A stretch of 64,000 nt of DNA from an uncultured Rikenellaceae bacterium (GCA_904501625.1 CAJGBR010000001.1:23767-87766), one strand, 5' to 3'; positions 31,428 through 40,844 are shown, numbered from the stretch's first letter. Program-made: numbers and translations. Notes: generated from the letters alone by a model not told the origin.

Positions 31428-33977
31428 ATGACCAAAAACAACACCCAAAACAACGACGGATTGATTGAATATTCGTACAAAGATGCCGTATCAAAGGCGA
31501 CAGACTACTTCGCGGGAGATGAACTAGCTGCCACCGTATGGGTAAGCAAATATGCACTCAAAGACTCATTTGGCAAAATCTATGAATCTTCTCCGGAACA
31601 GATGCACAACCGCATCGCTACAGAGATCGCCCGCATCGAAAACAACTACCCGAACCCGATGAGCCACGAGGAAATCTACGATTTATTGAAAGATTTCAAA
31701 TATATAATTCCTCAAGGCGGTCCAATGACAGGTATCGGCAATAATCTGCAGATCGCATCATTGTCAAACTGTTTCGTAATCGGACACCAAAATCCGGCAG
31801 ACTCATACGGAGGTATCATCCGTATTGATGAAGAACAGGTTCAATTAATGAAACGTCGTGGTGGCGTTGGTCACGATTTATCACACATTCGTCCAACCGG
31901 AAGTCCCGTGCTCAATAGTGCCCTGACCTCAACAGGGATTGTTCCGTTTATGGAAAGATATTCAAACTCGACTCGCGAGGTTGCTCAAGACGGACGACGT
32001 GGAGCCCTTATGCTTTCACTATCAATCAAACACCCTGATGCAGAAAACTTTATCAATGCGAAGGTTGACACCGGAAAAATTACCGGAGCAAACATCTCGG
32101 TCAAGATTGATGACGAGTTTATGAATGCTGTCAAAAATAAACAGAAATATACCCAGCAATTCCCGATCGATTCTAAAACTCCGACTCACCGTCAGGAAAT
32201 TGATGCTACGACTCTGTGGAATAAGATTATTCACAATGCGTGGAAATCGGCAGAACCGGGAATCCTATTCTGGGACACCATCGCAAAAGAATCTGTACCC
32301 GATTGTTACGCAGACCTCGGTTTCAAGACAGTATCAACCAATCCGTGTGGAGAAATTCCACTTTGCCCGTACGACAGCTGCCGACTATTGGCAATGAACC
32401 TCTACAGCTACGTTGACGATCCGTTCACCAAAAATGCAACATTCAATTTCGAGAAGTTCAAAATGCACATCTCGAAAGCAATGCGTATGATGGACGACAT
32501 CATCGACCTCGAACTTGAGAAAATTGACGCAATCATCAGCAAAATCACCAAAGACCCCGAAGATGAAGACATCCGTCGCGTAGAACACGATTTGTGGCTC
32601 AAAATTAAAAACAAAGCACTGCAAGGCCGCCGCACAGGTTTGGGAATTACGGCAGAAGGCGATATGCTTGCAGCTCTTGGTTTAAGATACGGAACCAACG
32701 AGGCTATCGAATTCTCAGTCAAGGTGCAACAAACTCTCGCAGTTGAAGCTTATAGAACATCTGCTATTATGGCAGGCGAACGTGGACCGTTCCTCATCTA
32801 CGATGCAAAACGAGAAGAGAATAACCCGATGATTTCAAGAATTCGCCAAGCTGATCCCGAATTGTATGAAATGATGGTTAAGAATGGTCGTCGTAATATA
32901 GCAATGCTGACTATCGCACCGACCGGAACTACAAGTCTGATGTCTCAGACAACTTCAGGCATCGAACCTGTATTCCTGCCTGTCTATAAACGCCGTAGAA
33001 AAGTCAACCCGAACGACAAAGACGTGAAGGTTTCGTTCATAGATGAAGTGGGTGATTCTTGGGAAGAATACAACGTATACCACCACAAGTTCTTGACTTG
33101 GGCCGATATCAATGGTTACACAAAAGAGCAAATCAATGCAATGACTGATGACCAAGTAGATGAATTGGTTAAGAAGTCACCATACTACAAGGCAACATCT
33201 GCAGATATCGACTGGGTCAACAAGGTCAAAATGCAAGGTGCAATTCAAAAATGGGTCGACCACTCTATCTCTGTTACAGTAAACCTGCCTAGTGATGTCA
33301 CTGAACAACTTGTCTCAGAGGTGTACATTACAGCGTGGGAATCAGGTTGCAAAGGCGTAACCGTATATCGCGACGGCTCACGCAACGGAGTACTCGTATC
33401 CAACAAGAAAAAAGAAAAACAGACTTCAGAAAGACCACTGCACCGTCCAAAAGAGCTTAATGCAGACATCGTACGTTTTAAGAACGGCGATGAAGATTGG
33501 ATTGCATTTGTCGGAATGTCTAACGGTCAACCCTACGAAATCTTTACCGGTAAAATCGAAGAAGATGCGATGTTCATTCCTCGCAAAATCACTAAAGGCG
33601 TAATCCTTAAAGTACGCGAAGAGGACGGATCAAAACGTTACGACTTCCAGTACAAAGATAAATATGGCTATACCAATACCATCGGAGGAATCTCTCGTTT
33701 GTTCGATAGTGAATTCTGGAACTATGCAAAACTCATCTCTGGTGTGTTACGCAACGGAATGCCTATCGTAGACGTCGTTCACCTCGTCGAATCACTCCGC
33801 CTCGATAGCGAAACCATCAATACGTGGAAAAATGGTGTGGCTCGTGCATTACACAAATACATTCCCGACGGAACCAAACCCAAAGCACCTAAATGCCCCG
33901 AATGTGGACAAGATTCATTGGTTTATCAAGAGGGCTGTCTGGTTTGTACAACTTGTGGCCACTCAAAGTGTGGTTAA
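31428..33977 (+). CDS. nrdJ: Adenosylcobalamin-dependent ribonucleotide reductase (class II)
   Basis: An 849-residue class II reductase. Near the N-terminus is LSNCFVIGH with the first redox Cys. The radical-site motif TNPCGEIPLC provides Asn, Cys and Glu, and later come RRNIAMLTIAPTGTTSLM and the C-terminal CPECG...CTTCGHSKCG Cys-rich tail that shuttles electrons. It makes deoxyribonucleotides using a radical from adenosylcobalamin and does not need oxygen. It is a single gene with its own terminator. Its cofactor need links it to the cobalamin riboswitch-BtuG unit at 18 kb. Confidence 0.95.
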   Translation: MTKNNTQNNDGLIEYSYKDAVSKATDYFAGDELAATVWVSKYALKDSFGKIYESSPEQMHNRIATEIARIENNYPNPMSHEEIYDLLKDFKYIIPQGGPMTGIGNNLQIASLSNCFVIGHQNPADSYGGIIRIDEEQVQLMKRRGGVGHDLSHIRPTGSPVLNSALTSTGIVPFMERYSNSTREVAQDGRRGALMLSLSIKHPDAENFINAKVDTGKITGANISVKIDDEFMNAVKNKQKYTQQFPIDSKTPTHRQEIDATTLWNKIIHNAWKSAEPGILFWDTIAKESVPDCYADLGFKTVSTNPCGEIPLCPYDSCRLLAMNLYSYVDDPFTKNATFNFEKFKMHISKAMRMMDDIIDLELEKIDAIISKITKDPEDEDIRRVEHDLWLKIKNKALQGRRTGLGITAEGDMLAALGLRYGTNEAIEFSVKVQQTLAVEAYRTSAIMAGERGPFLIYDAKREENNPMISRIRQADPELYEMMVKNGRRNIAMLTIAPTGTTSLMSQTTSGIEPVFLPVYKRRRKVNPNDKDVKVSFIDEVGDSWEEYNVYHHKFLTWADINGYTKEQINAMTDDQVDELVKKSPYYKATSADIDWVNKVKMQGAIQKWVDHSISVTVNLPSDVTEQLVSEVYITAWESGCKGVTVYRDGSRNGVLVSNKKKEKQTSERPLHRPKELNADIVRFKNGDEDWIAFVGMSNGQPYEIFTGKIEEDAMFIPRKITKGVILKVREEDGSKRYDFQYKDKYGYTNTIGGISRLFDSEFWNYAKLISGVLRNGMPIVDVVHLVESLRLDSETINTWKNGVARALHKYIPDGTKPKAPKCPECGQDSLVYQEGCLVCTTCGHSKCG

Positions 33978-33998
33978 TAAACTGTAATTCACAATAGT

Positions 33999-34036
33999 AG
34001 TTCAGCTCGTTTACATTTAACGAGCTGAACTTTTTT
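33999..34036 (+). terminator. Terminator of nrdJ
   Basis: AGTTCAGCTCGTT pairs with AACGAGCTGAACT over 13 base pairs around a 7-base loop, followed by six Ts. Confidence 0.92.
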
Positions 34037-34087
34037 ATTGCAAAGAAAAAATTAGTGCAAAAATTTTATTAAACAAAAAAAGTTTTT

Positions 34088-34095
34088 TACCTTTG
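34088..34095 (+). promoter_or_regulatory. -7 element of rplS
   Basis: TACCTTTG, giving a leader of about 75 bases. The leader can fold: GTGG (34108-34111) with CCAC (34154-34157) and GGAAT (34114-34118) with ATTCC (34149-34153). This could be an L19 autoregulatory structure. Confidence 0.5.
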
Positions 34096-34175
34096 TGGCC
34101 TGAATTTGTGGAAGGAATCTCTTATGAGGCTAAATGATTGCCCGTAATATTCCCCACGTTAAATAACGACTAAAA

Positions 34176-34544
34176 ATGAACGAACTTATTAAAATTGCCC
34201 AAGACGCATTTTGGGAAAAGAAAGAGTTGCCTAACTTCAAAAGTGGCGACACTATCACAGTTACCTACAAAATCGTAGAAGGTAACAAAGAACGTTTGCA
34301 AAGTTTTCGCGGTATCGTTATCCAACGTAAAGGTGCTGGCATAACTCAAACATTCACTATTCGTAAGATTTCTGATGGTGTAGGCGTGGAACGTATCTTC
34401 CCTCTCTACTCACCGCACATCGAAAGCATCGAAGTAAACAAAGTCGGTGTTGTAAGACGTGCAAGAATCTACTACTTGCGTAACCTCACTGGTAAGAAAG
34501 CTAAAATTAAAGAAAAGAAGGTAGCTTCAAAAAAGGAGGCTTAA
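34176..34544 (+). CDS. rplS: 50S ribosomal protein L19
   Basis: A 122-residue protein of normal L19 length. The motifs FKSGDTITVTYKIVEGNKERLQ, RGIVIQRKGAGITQTFTIRKI and VERIFPLYSPHIESIEV, followed by a Lys-rich tail, are diagnostic. L19 lies at the interface of the ribosomal subunits. The gene is a single transcription unit with a folded leader and a strong terminator. Confidence 0.97.
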   Translation: MNELIKIAQDAFWEKKELPNFKSGDTITVTYKIVEGNKERLQSFRGIVIQRKGAGITQTFTIRKISDGVGVERIFPLYSPHIESIEVNKVGVVRRARIYYLRNLTGKKAKIKEKKVASKKEA

Positions 34545-34570
34545 TCTTCTTCTTTAACGGGAAGAAATAA

Positions 34571-34606
34571 AAAACTGCTCGACTCACATCGAGCAGTTTT
34601 TTATTT
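34571..34606 (+). terminator. Terminator of rplS
   Basis: AAAACTGCTCGA pairs with TCGAGCAGTTTT over 12 base pairs around a 6-base loop and is followed by a T-run. Confidence 0.92.
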
Positions 34607-34621
34607 TTAGCACTTTTTTTA

Positions 34622-34651
34622 TTGCAAATATTTTTTTTATTACTACCTTTG
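34622..34651 (+). promoter_or_regulatory. Promoter of the Na/Pi symporter gene
   Basis: TTG at 34622-34624, 19 bases, TACCTTTG at 34644-34651. The leader of about 175 bases holds two small hairpins, ACCGAT/ATCGGT at 34699-34714 and GACACTC/GAGTGTC at 34763-34786; their role is unknown. Confidence 0.7.
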
Positions 34652-34833
34652 CAAACGAAAATGAGAAGTGTTATCAATATAATTCCTCAACAAAATTCAC
34701 CGATTTTCATCGGTCACAACTTTTCACCCTTTTTTCTAAATCAACATTATGTTAATAAAACCGACACTCTAATGCAATTGAGTGTCCGATTCTTTACTTT
34801 CACAAAAAACAATTATAAAATATTTACAAATTT

Positions 34834-36543
34834 ATGGTACTACAACTTTTTACGCTAATCGGAGCGTTAGGAATGTTCCTTTATGGAATGAACCTTATGA
34901 GTTCAGGACTTCAAAAAACAGCAGGTAACAGACTGCGAAAGTTCCTGGAAGCAATGACATCAAATCCCCTAAAAAGAGTCGCTACAGGACTCGGGATTAC
35001 AGCCGTAATTCAATCCTCAAGTGCGACAACAGTTATGGTTGTCGGTTTTGTTAACGCAAGTCTGCTAACCCTGACTCAAGCCATAGGAGTCATTATGGGT
35101 GCCAACATTGGTACAACCATCACTGCGTGGTTGATTTCACTGCTCGGATTCAAAATGGACATCTCTGTTCTAGCAGTTCCCCTTATGGCATTGGGCTTTA
35201 TTCTCAGCATCTCAAAGAAAGACAAATTTAAAAATATAAGTGAATTTATCATCGGGTTTGCACTGCTGTTCCTCGGTTTGTCATTGATGAAAAATTCGGT
35301 TCCTGATTTGCAACAAACACCAGAAGCCCTTTCATTCATCTCTAAATGGACAGGCTATGGATTTGGCTCAGTTATGATATTCCTGTTATTCGGTACCATT
35401 ATGACACTTGTACTGCAATCATCAAGTGCGACTATGGCACTGACTCTTATTATGATGAGTCTCGGCTGGATACCATTCGATATGGCTGCTGCAATGGTAC
35501 TCGGCGAAAATATCGGCACTACAATCACAGCAAATATTGCGGCCTCTGTCGGCTCAACAAATGCTAAACGTGCAGCCCTATCACACACCGTATTCAATGT
35601 ATTCGGTGTAATTTGGGCTCTGATTCTATTCAAACCATTCTTAACAATGGTCGGAACAATCATCACCTGGTTAGGTTACCCGAATCCCACGGAAATTGTA
35701 TACAATGCTACGATCGAAGCCAATTCCAATGAATCAACTGCTGCACTTTACGGAGTCTCAATGTTACACACATTGTTCAATACAATCAACACCATCGTGT
35801 TGATTGGCTTCACCCCTCTAATTGTCAAGATTGTAACGACCATCATAAAAGCGAAAAACGATACTAATGAAGATTCCTTCAATCTTAAGTTCATCAATGC
35901 CGGCCCTGTAGGCACTGCTGAACTTGCCGTAGGTCAGGCCCGCAACGAAATCGTTCATTTCGCAGAAATTACACGCAAGGGATTCAGTTACGTAAAGCGT
36001 GCAATCCACGCCACCGATGAAGATGAATTCGAAAAATATCGCAAAAAATTGGTAGAATACGAGGAGATGGCTGACCAGATTCAGTTTGAAATCGCCACGT
36101 TCCTTAATGCCCTGCCTCAAGATAGCATAAGCGAGGATACCAACTCTCAACTCCGAGCTATGTACAAAATCATTGGCGAACTCGAAAGTTTAGGTGATTC
36201 GGGAGAAGCAATCAGCCGAATAATCTCACGTCGAAATATTCACAATAAGAAATTCACAGACAAGCAGATTGAAAAAATCGACACTCTATATTCTGTCGTT
36301 GACAAGGCTTACTCCATTATGATTGAGAACCTGGCAAACAAAACACTAACTCACGCCGAACTGAGACGTGCCGTTGACTGCGAAATCGAGATCAACGATT
36401 TGAGAAACAATCTGCGTGAAGAGGAGATTCTAAAAATCGAAAAGAATGAAACAGATTACCAAAGTAGCACATACTACATCGACCTCATCTCAGAACTTGA
36501 ACGTATGGGCGACTATATCATCAATGTTTCAGAAGCATTATAA
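34834..36543 (+). CDS. Na+/phosphate symporter family protein with PhoU-like tail
   Basis: A 569-residue inner membrane protein. Residues 1-330 form about eight membrane segments with the duplicated family motif: QSSSATTVMVVGFVNA near residue 52 and QSSSATMALTL near residue 193, each followed by GxNIGTT. The C-terminal 200 residues are a helical PhoU-like cytosolic domain (LRAMYKIIGELESLGDSGEAI, ELERMGDYI). Members import phosphate with sodium and the tail may sense phosphate. It is a single gene. Phosphate as substrate is inferred from the family. Confidence 0.9.
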   Translation: MVLQLFTLIGALGMFLYGMNLMSSGLQKTAGNRLRKFLEAMTSNPLKRVATGLGITAVIQSSSATTVMVVGFVNASLLTLTQAIGVIMGANIGTTITAWLISLLGFKMDISVLAVPLMALGFILSISKKDKFKNISEFIIGFALLFLGLSLMKNSVPDLQQTPEALSFISKWTGYGFGSVMIFLLFGTIMTLVLQSSSATMALTLIMMSLGWIPFDMAAAMVLGENIGTTITANIAASVGSTNAKRAALSHTVFNVFGVIWALILFKPFLTMVGTIITWLGYPNPTEIVYNATIEANSNESTAALYGVSMLHTLFNTINTIVLIGFTPLIVKIVTTIIKAKNDTNEDSFNLKFINAGPVGTAELAVGQARNEIVHFAEITRKGFSYVKRAIHATDEDEFEKYRKKLVEYEEMADQIQFEIATFLNALPQDSISEDTNSQLRAMYKIIGELESLGDSGEAISRIISRRNIHNKKFTDKQIEKIDTLYSVVDKAYSIMIENLANKTLTHAELRRAVDCEIEINDLRNNLREEEILKIEKNETDYQSSTYYIDLISELERMGDYIINVSEAL

Positions 36544-36573
36544 CAAATTCATAGTACCTTATAATATAATTAA

Positions 36574-36605
36574 AAATCCCGTTTCCATCGAGAAACGGGA
36601 TTTTT
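36574..36605 (+). terminator. Terminator between symporter and pepE
   Basis: AAATCCCGTTTC pairs with GAAACGGGATTT around a 6-base loop, with a T-run on both sides, so it serves both converging units. Confidence 0.9.
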
Positions 36606-36628
36606 CGTTATGCGTATATAATGCCAAC

Positions 36629-37339
36629 CTATCGCTTCATCAGGAATGACAAATCGTCAGCAGCTGTATATTCACGAGTCTCCTCTCCATAGTGGAACAC
36701 TCTCAACGGACGTTTACCAATCAAAGTAAGTTTTTCGTCCTCAACCAAGAACATACAACCTTCACGCAAACCTGCCACGTACATTTGACGGTTGGCAGCA
36801 ATATATTCGATAATACGTTGTTCGCGAGTTTCACCAGCGTGACCATCAGGGTGTGCATCAAGATAGTGAGGGTTAATCTGGAATGGAATTAATCCCAATG
36901 TATTGAATGACTGCGGCTCAACAATCGGCATATCGTTAGTTGTACACAAAGTCGGACAAGACACATTTGAACCTGCACTCCAACCGATGTATGGAACTCC
37001 AGCCAACACACGTTGACGAATTGCATCCATCACACCTGTTTCTTGCATACATTTCACAAGGTGGAATGTATTACCACCGCCAACAACAATTGCCTTAGCA
37101 TTACGAACTGCCTCTGCCGGATTTTCAAAATTGTGAACAGACTCGATCTTTGCACCAAATTCACTAAAACGATTCTGAACTTTTGTCAGATATTCATCAT
37201 ATGAAAACGAAACCGCAGCATAGGGAACAAAGATAATTCCATCTTTAATATCACCTAAAAATTCACGAATGTTTTCTTTCGGATATTCGAGATATGCCTC
37301 ACCGGCATTTGTCGAATTGCTTATTAAAAGTAGTCTCAT
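36629..37339 (-). CDS. pepE: Peptidase E, alpha-aspartyl dipeptidase
   Basis: A 236-residue S51 peptidase. The nucleophile lies in GWSAGSN, the upstream loop is VVGGGNTFHLVK, and INPHYLD with the His of HPDGHAGETR completes the site. PepE hydrolyses dipeptides with N-terminal aspartate, in the cytosol. It follows purN by 22 bases and probably shares its transcript. In this genome it could finish the breakdown of Asp-Xaa dipeptides released by the DPP11-type enzyme at 42-44 kb. Confidence 0.94.
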   Translation of the reverse strand: MRLLLISNSTNAGEAYLEYPKENIREFLGDIKDGIIFVPYAAVSFSYDEYLTKVQNRFSEFGAKIESVHNFENPAEAVRNAKAIVVGGGNTFHLVKCMQETGVMDAIRQRVLAGVPYIGWSAGSNVSCPTLCTTNDMPIVEPQSFNTLGLIPFQINPHYLDAHPDGHAGETREQRIIEYIAANRQMYVAGLREGCMFLVEDEKLTLIGKRPLRVFHYGEETREYTAADDLSFLMKR

Positions 37340-37361
37340 ATATTATTTATTATTTAAAAGG

Positions 37362-37943
37362 TTATTCATTAGGATAGAAAATTCGGTTAATTTCGTTTTC
37401 GGCCACAATCGGGAAATATGCATACTCAAGAGTATGTATCTTCTGTGCCAAAGAATCGGGAGTTTCACCCAATTCGAGTCGTACAGTTGCCTGCAAAAGA
37501 ATATCTCCGCTATCGTAACGTTCATTCACTAGATGCACCGTTATACCAGAGAACTTTTCGCCGGCAGCAACGACTGCCTTATGGACATTATCTCCATACA
37601 TACCCTTGCCACCGTAGTTCGGCAACAATGCCGGATGCACATTAATCACCCGACCATCATACTCAGCAAGAATATCTGCAGGCATCAACCACAAAAAACC
37701 GGCTAAGATAATGTAATCAATCTCAGCACTCCGCAGAGTTTCAAGCACTTCGCCCGATCTAAATTGTTCTCGATTGAATGTCAGATGATTAATCCCATAC
37801 TTACGAGCCCTCTCCAAAACATAAGCATCAGCCTTATTTGACAATATCAATTTAACTTTTGCCCTCGATGAATCGGAAAAGTGTCTGATTATATTCTCAG
37901 CATTGGTTCCGCTTCCAGATGCAAAAATAGCTATATTTCTCAT
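37362..37943 (-). CDS. purN: Phosphoribosylglycinamide formyltransferase
   Basis: A 193-residue protein from the ATG at 37943; the frame extends two codons further to a TTG. It starts with IAIFASGSGTNAENI, the substrate loop. NVHPALLPNYGGKGMYG holds the catalytic His, followed by VNERYDSGDI with the catalytic Asp. It transfers a formyl group from 10-formyltetrahydrofolate to glycinamide ribonucleotide in purine synthesis. It is divergent from acpP and upstream of pepE. Confidence 0.95.
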   Translation of the reverse strand: MRNIAIFASGSGTNAENIIRHFSDSSRAKVKLILSNKADAYVLERARKYGINHLTFNREQFRSGEVLETLRSAEIDYIILAGFLWLMPADILAEYDGRVINVHPALLPNYGGKGMYGDNVHKAVVAAGEKFSGITVHLVNERYDSGDILLQATVRLELGETPDSLAQKIHTLEYAYFPIVAENEINRIFYPNE

Positions 37944-38023
37944 AATCAACGTATTAACAAAAAAGATTTAAAAAATGTTGCTAAAAAGTTCTAATTCAAT
38001 GCCAAAGTTATGGAAAAAAGTTA

Positions 38024-38031
38024 TACTTTTG
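38024..38031 (+). promoter_or_regulatory. -7 element of the acpP operon
   Basis: TACTTTTG, giving a leader of about 80 AT-rich bases before the acpP ATG. No -33 element at the usual spacing. Confidence 0.5.
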
Positions 38032-38117
38032 CAAAAGATTCGTTTCAAATATTTGATTTTTTACATTATTTGATTCAGAATAAAAAGAGATTATTGTTGA
38101 ACTAAAAAAAGAAAAAC

Positions 38118-38357
38118 ATGTCACAAGAAGTAGCTTCTAAAGTCGTTGAAATTATCGTAGACAAACTTAGCGTTAACGCGGAAGAAGTTGTACCTGCAGC
38201 AAATTTCCAAAACGACCTTGGTGCAGATTCACTGGACACCGTAGAACTTATTATGGAATTTGAAAAAGCATTTGATATTTCAATTCCAGACGAAGATGCT
38301 GAAAAAATTGCAACTGTAGGAGATGCAATCACTTACATCGAGTCAAAAAAGCAGTAA
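38118..38357 (+). CDS. acpP: Acyl carrier protein
   Basis: A 79-residue acidic protein. The phosphopantetheine site is Ser38 in LGADSLDTVELIM. It carries the growing acyl chain in fatty acid synthesis. The next gene, fabF, uses it directly; the 129-base gap between them holds a strong stem-loop. coaBC, needed for the prosthetic group, is elsewhere in the window. Confidence 0.98.
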   Translation: MSQEVASKVVEIIVDKLSVNAEEVVPAANFQNDLGADSLDTVELIMEFEKAFDISIPDEDAEKIATVGDAITYIESKKQ

Positions 38358-38371
38358 TTCGAATACCGTAA

Positions 38372-38424
38372 AATGCAATATCAGCTTGTTCTCAGCATAA
38401 CCAAGTTGGGAACAGGCTTGCATT
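38372..38424 (+). promoter_or_regulatory. Stem-loop between acpP and fabF
   Basis: AATGCAA (38372-38378) pairs with TTGCATT (38418-38424), and inside it GCTTGTTCTC (38384-38393) pairs with GGGAACAGGC (38408-38417), leaving a 5-base bulge and a 14-base loop. There is no T-run, so it is more likely an RNA stability or processing element than a terminator. It may set the acpP to fabF ratio. Confidence 0.6.
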
Positions 38425-38486
38425 GCGTTCTGAGGTTTTGAACAACTGATTGCAAAGTACAAAAACTATACACTATAATATACATT

Positions 38487-39734
38487 ATGAAACAGAGACG
38501 AGTAGTTGTCACTGGCATCGGTACACTGAACCCGCTAGGAAATTCCCCTGAAGAATATTTCGATAACCTCGAAAAAGGTGTTAGTGGCGTAGGCCCTATC
38601 ACCCGTTTTGATGCATCAAAATTCAAAACACGTTTTGCTGCAGAAGTCAAGGGATACAATCCGCTGGATCATTTTGACAGAAAAGAGGTTAAAAAATATG
38701 ACCTCTTCGCACAGTTTGCACTTGTAGCAGCAGATCAAGCCGTAAAAGATTCAGGTCTTGACCTTGAAAAAACCAATCTCGAAAACGTAGGCGTAATTTG
38801 GGCTTCGGGTATTGGAGGTCTTGGATCATTCTTTAACGAAGTTAGAGATTTTGTCGAAGGAGGTTATACTCCTCGAATGAGTCCGTTTTTCATTCCTCGT
38901 ATGATCGCCGATATCGCAGCAGGTCATATCTCGATGAAGTACGGATTCAAAGGTCCGAACTATTGTACAGTATCGGCGTGTGCATCATCAAACCACGCAA
39001 TCATTGATGCCCTGAATATTATCCGCAATGGTCAAGCAGACGTTATCCTGACCGGTGGTTCAGAAGCAGCAATCAACGAACCCGGTATCGGAGGTTTCAA
39101 CGCAATGTCGGCTATCTCAACAAGAAATGACGACCCACAAGGAGCCTCTCGCCCATTCGACCGCGATCGTGACGGATTTGTTATGGGAGAAGGAGCTGGT
39201 GCATTGATGCTCGAAGAATACGAACACGCAAAAGCTCGTGGAGCTAAAATATATGCAGAATTGTGTGGCGGCGGTATGAGTGCTGACGCTTACCATATGA
39301 CAGCTCCGGCATCAGACGGTAATGGTGCACGTCGCGCTATGCAGGCAGCACTGCTCGATGCAGGAATGAAACCAGAAGATATCGACTATATCAACACTCA
39401 CGGAACATCAACTCCGGTTGGCGACGTAGCTGAAATCTTGGCACTGCAAGCGACATTCGGAGATGCTCTTTACAACATCAATATTGGATCGACCAAGTCT
39501 ATGACAGGCCACTTGCTTGGTGCAACAGGTGCAATCGAAGCATTGGCAGGCATTATGGCAATCACAAGAGGCGTAGTTCCACCAACTATCAACCTCCAAA
39601 ATCGCGATGAAAAAATCGATCCGAAACTCAACCTCACTGAAAACGTAGCCCAAAAACGCGACGTTCGTGCAGTAATGAGCAACACATTCGGATTCGGCGG
39701 TCACAACTCAACAGTTATCTTTCGCAAATTATAG
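38487..39734 (+). CDS. fabF: Beta-ketoacyl-ACP synthase II
   Basis: A 415-residue condensing enzyme. The catalytic triad is visible: Cys in VSACASSNHAI, His in NTHGTSTPVGD and His in STKSMTGHLLGATGA. The C-terminal NTFGFGGHN loop is also present. It elongates acyl-ACP with malonyl-ACP. It sits in the order acpP-fabF-rnc, with rnc beginning 14 bases after its stop. Confidence 0.97.
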   Translation: MKQRRVVVTGIGTLNPLGNSPEEYFDNLEKGVSGVGPITRFDASKFKTRFAAEVKGYNPLDHFDRKEVKKYDLFAQFALVAADQAVKDSGLDLEKTNLENVGVIWASGIGGLGSFFNEVRDFVEGGYTPRMSPFFIPRMIADIAAGHISMKYGFKGPNYCTVSACASSNHAIIDALNIIRNGQADVILTGGSEAAINEPGIGGFNAMSAISTRNDDPQGASRPFDRDRDGFVMGEGAGALMLEEYEHAKARGAKIYAELCGGGMSADAYHMTAPASDGNGARRAMQAALLDAGMKPEDIDYINTHGTSTPVGDVAEILALQATFGDALYNINIGSTKSMTGHLLGATGAIEALAGIMAITRGVVPPTINLQNRDEKIDPKLNLTENVAQKRDVRAVMSNTFGFGGHNSTVIFRKL

Positions 39735-39748
39735 TCCGATACTGAAAG

Positions 39749-40486
39749 ATGAATTTTCTACTTCGTCCTTTTAAATTAAGGTTCGGAGCAAACAAAGAGT
39801 ACTATCAGGCAATTAACAATGTCTTTGGAATTTGTCCTGATAACATTGAACTCTATAAATTGGCACTTATTCACCGTTCGGCCTCAATCACACTCGAAGA
39901 TGGCCGAACGATGAATAATGAGCGGTTGGAATTCTTGGGTGATGCCGTTTTAGAATCAATTGTTTCAGACTATTTATTCATAGAATTCCCCGATAAAAGT
40001 GAGGGTTTTTTGACTAAACTGAGGTCAAAAATCGTCAGCAGAAGCACTCTGAACAATATCAGTACCGAGATTGGATTGAGCCGTTATGTCGTTCTGCAAC
40101 ATCACGCTGCCCACTCACAGAAACATCTCTATGGAGATGCCTTCGAAGCAATGATTGGTGCAATATATTTAGACAAAGGGTATAATTTCATAAACCGACT
40201 TGTCATCAATAAGATTCTGAAAGAACGTTTCAATATTGATGAACTGATTCAGACAGAGACTGATTTTAAAAGTCGAATCATCGAGTGGGCCCAGAAAAAC
40301 CATAAACATATAAGATTCGATACCGAACCTGATGTTTCGTTTTCTGAAAATATGCCAGTCTTTAAGTCTACCATCGTTATCAGCAATAATGCTGAAAGTT
40401 GTGGTGGCGGTTCGTCAAAAAAAGAGGCAGAACAGGCTGCTGCAAAATTGTTGATGGAGAAAATTAATTCGGGATATGAAATCTAA
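39749..40486 (+). CDS. rnc: Ribonuclease III
   Basis: A 245-residue protein. The signature NERLEFLGDAVLE near residue 57 and the second metal site GDAFEAMIGAIYLDKGY form the catalytic domain. The C-terminal double-stranded RNA-binding domain ends SSKKEAEQAAAKLLMEKI. It cuts double-stranded RNA in rRNA and mRNA processing. The start lies 14 bases after fabF and the end overlaps yraN by 11 bases. Confidence 0.96.
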   Translation: MNFLLRPFKLRFGANKEYYQAINNVFGICPDNIELYKLALIHRSASITLEDGRTMNNERLEFLGDAVLESIVSDYLFIEFPDKSEGFLTKLRSKIVSRSTLNNISTEIGLSRYVVLQHHAAHSQKHLYGDAFEAMIGAIYLDKGYNFINRLVINKILKERFNIDELIQTETDFKSRIIEWAQKNHKHIRFDTEPDVSFSENMPVFKSTIVISNNAESCGGGSSKKEAEQAAAKLLMEKINSGYEI

Positions 40487-40844
40487 ACATAACACAACAA
40501 GGATCGGACAGATCGGAGAAGATTCCGCTGTCCGATTTTTGTATTCTCAAGGTTTTGAAATCTTAGAACGAAATTGGAGATCGGGACATCTCGAAATTGA
40601 TATCATTGCAAAAAAAGAGAACACGCTGCACATCATTGAGGTAAAATGTCGCAAGCAGAATAGTTTGACTACCCCCTATGAGGCACTGACTCCAAATAAG
40701 TTCAGACTAATTCAAAAGGCAACCGAGCAATACATTTTACAGTCTGAAATCGACTGTGAAGTTCAGTTTGACCTGATTGCCGCAACCCACTCTTCTAATG
40801 AAGAGTGTCAGATTGACTACGTACCAGACATCAGACCTTTCTGA
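40476..40844 (+). CDS. yraN: UPF0102 / YraN family nuclease-like protein
   Basis: A 122-residue protein. The order GQIGEDSAVRFL, GFEILERNWR, GHLEIDIIAKKENTLHIIEVKCRKQN shows the endonuclease-like core with Glu, Asp and ExK. The biochemical role is not established. It overlaps the rnc end by 11 bases and so is translationally coupled to RNase III. It is the last gene of the acpP operon and meets apbE tail to tail, with no clear terminator in the 15-base gap. Confidence 0.92.
   Translation: MKSKHNTTRIGQIGEDSAVRFLYSQGFEILERNWRSGHLEIDIIAKKENTLHIIEVKCRKQNSLTTPYEALTPNKFRLIQKATEQYILQSEIDCEVQFDLIAATHSSNEECQIDYVPDIRPF

Noticed and set aside
34622..34858. 78-codon frame before the symporter gene
   Set aside because: It begins upstream of and across the promoter and has no family-like pattern; hydrophobic by AT content.
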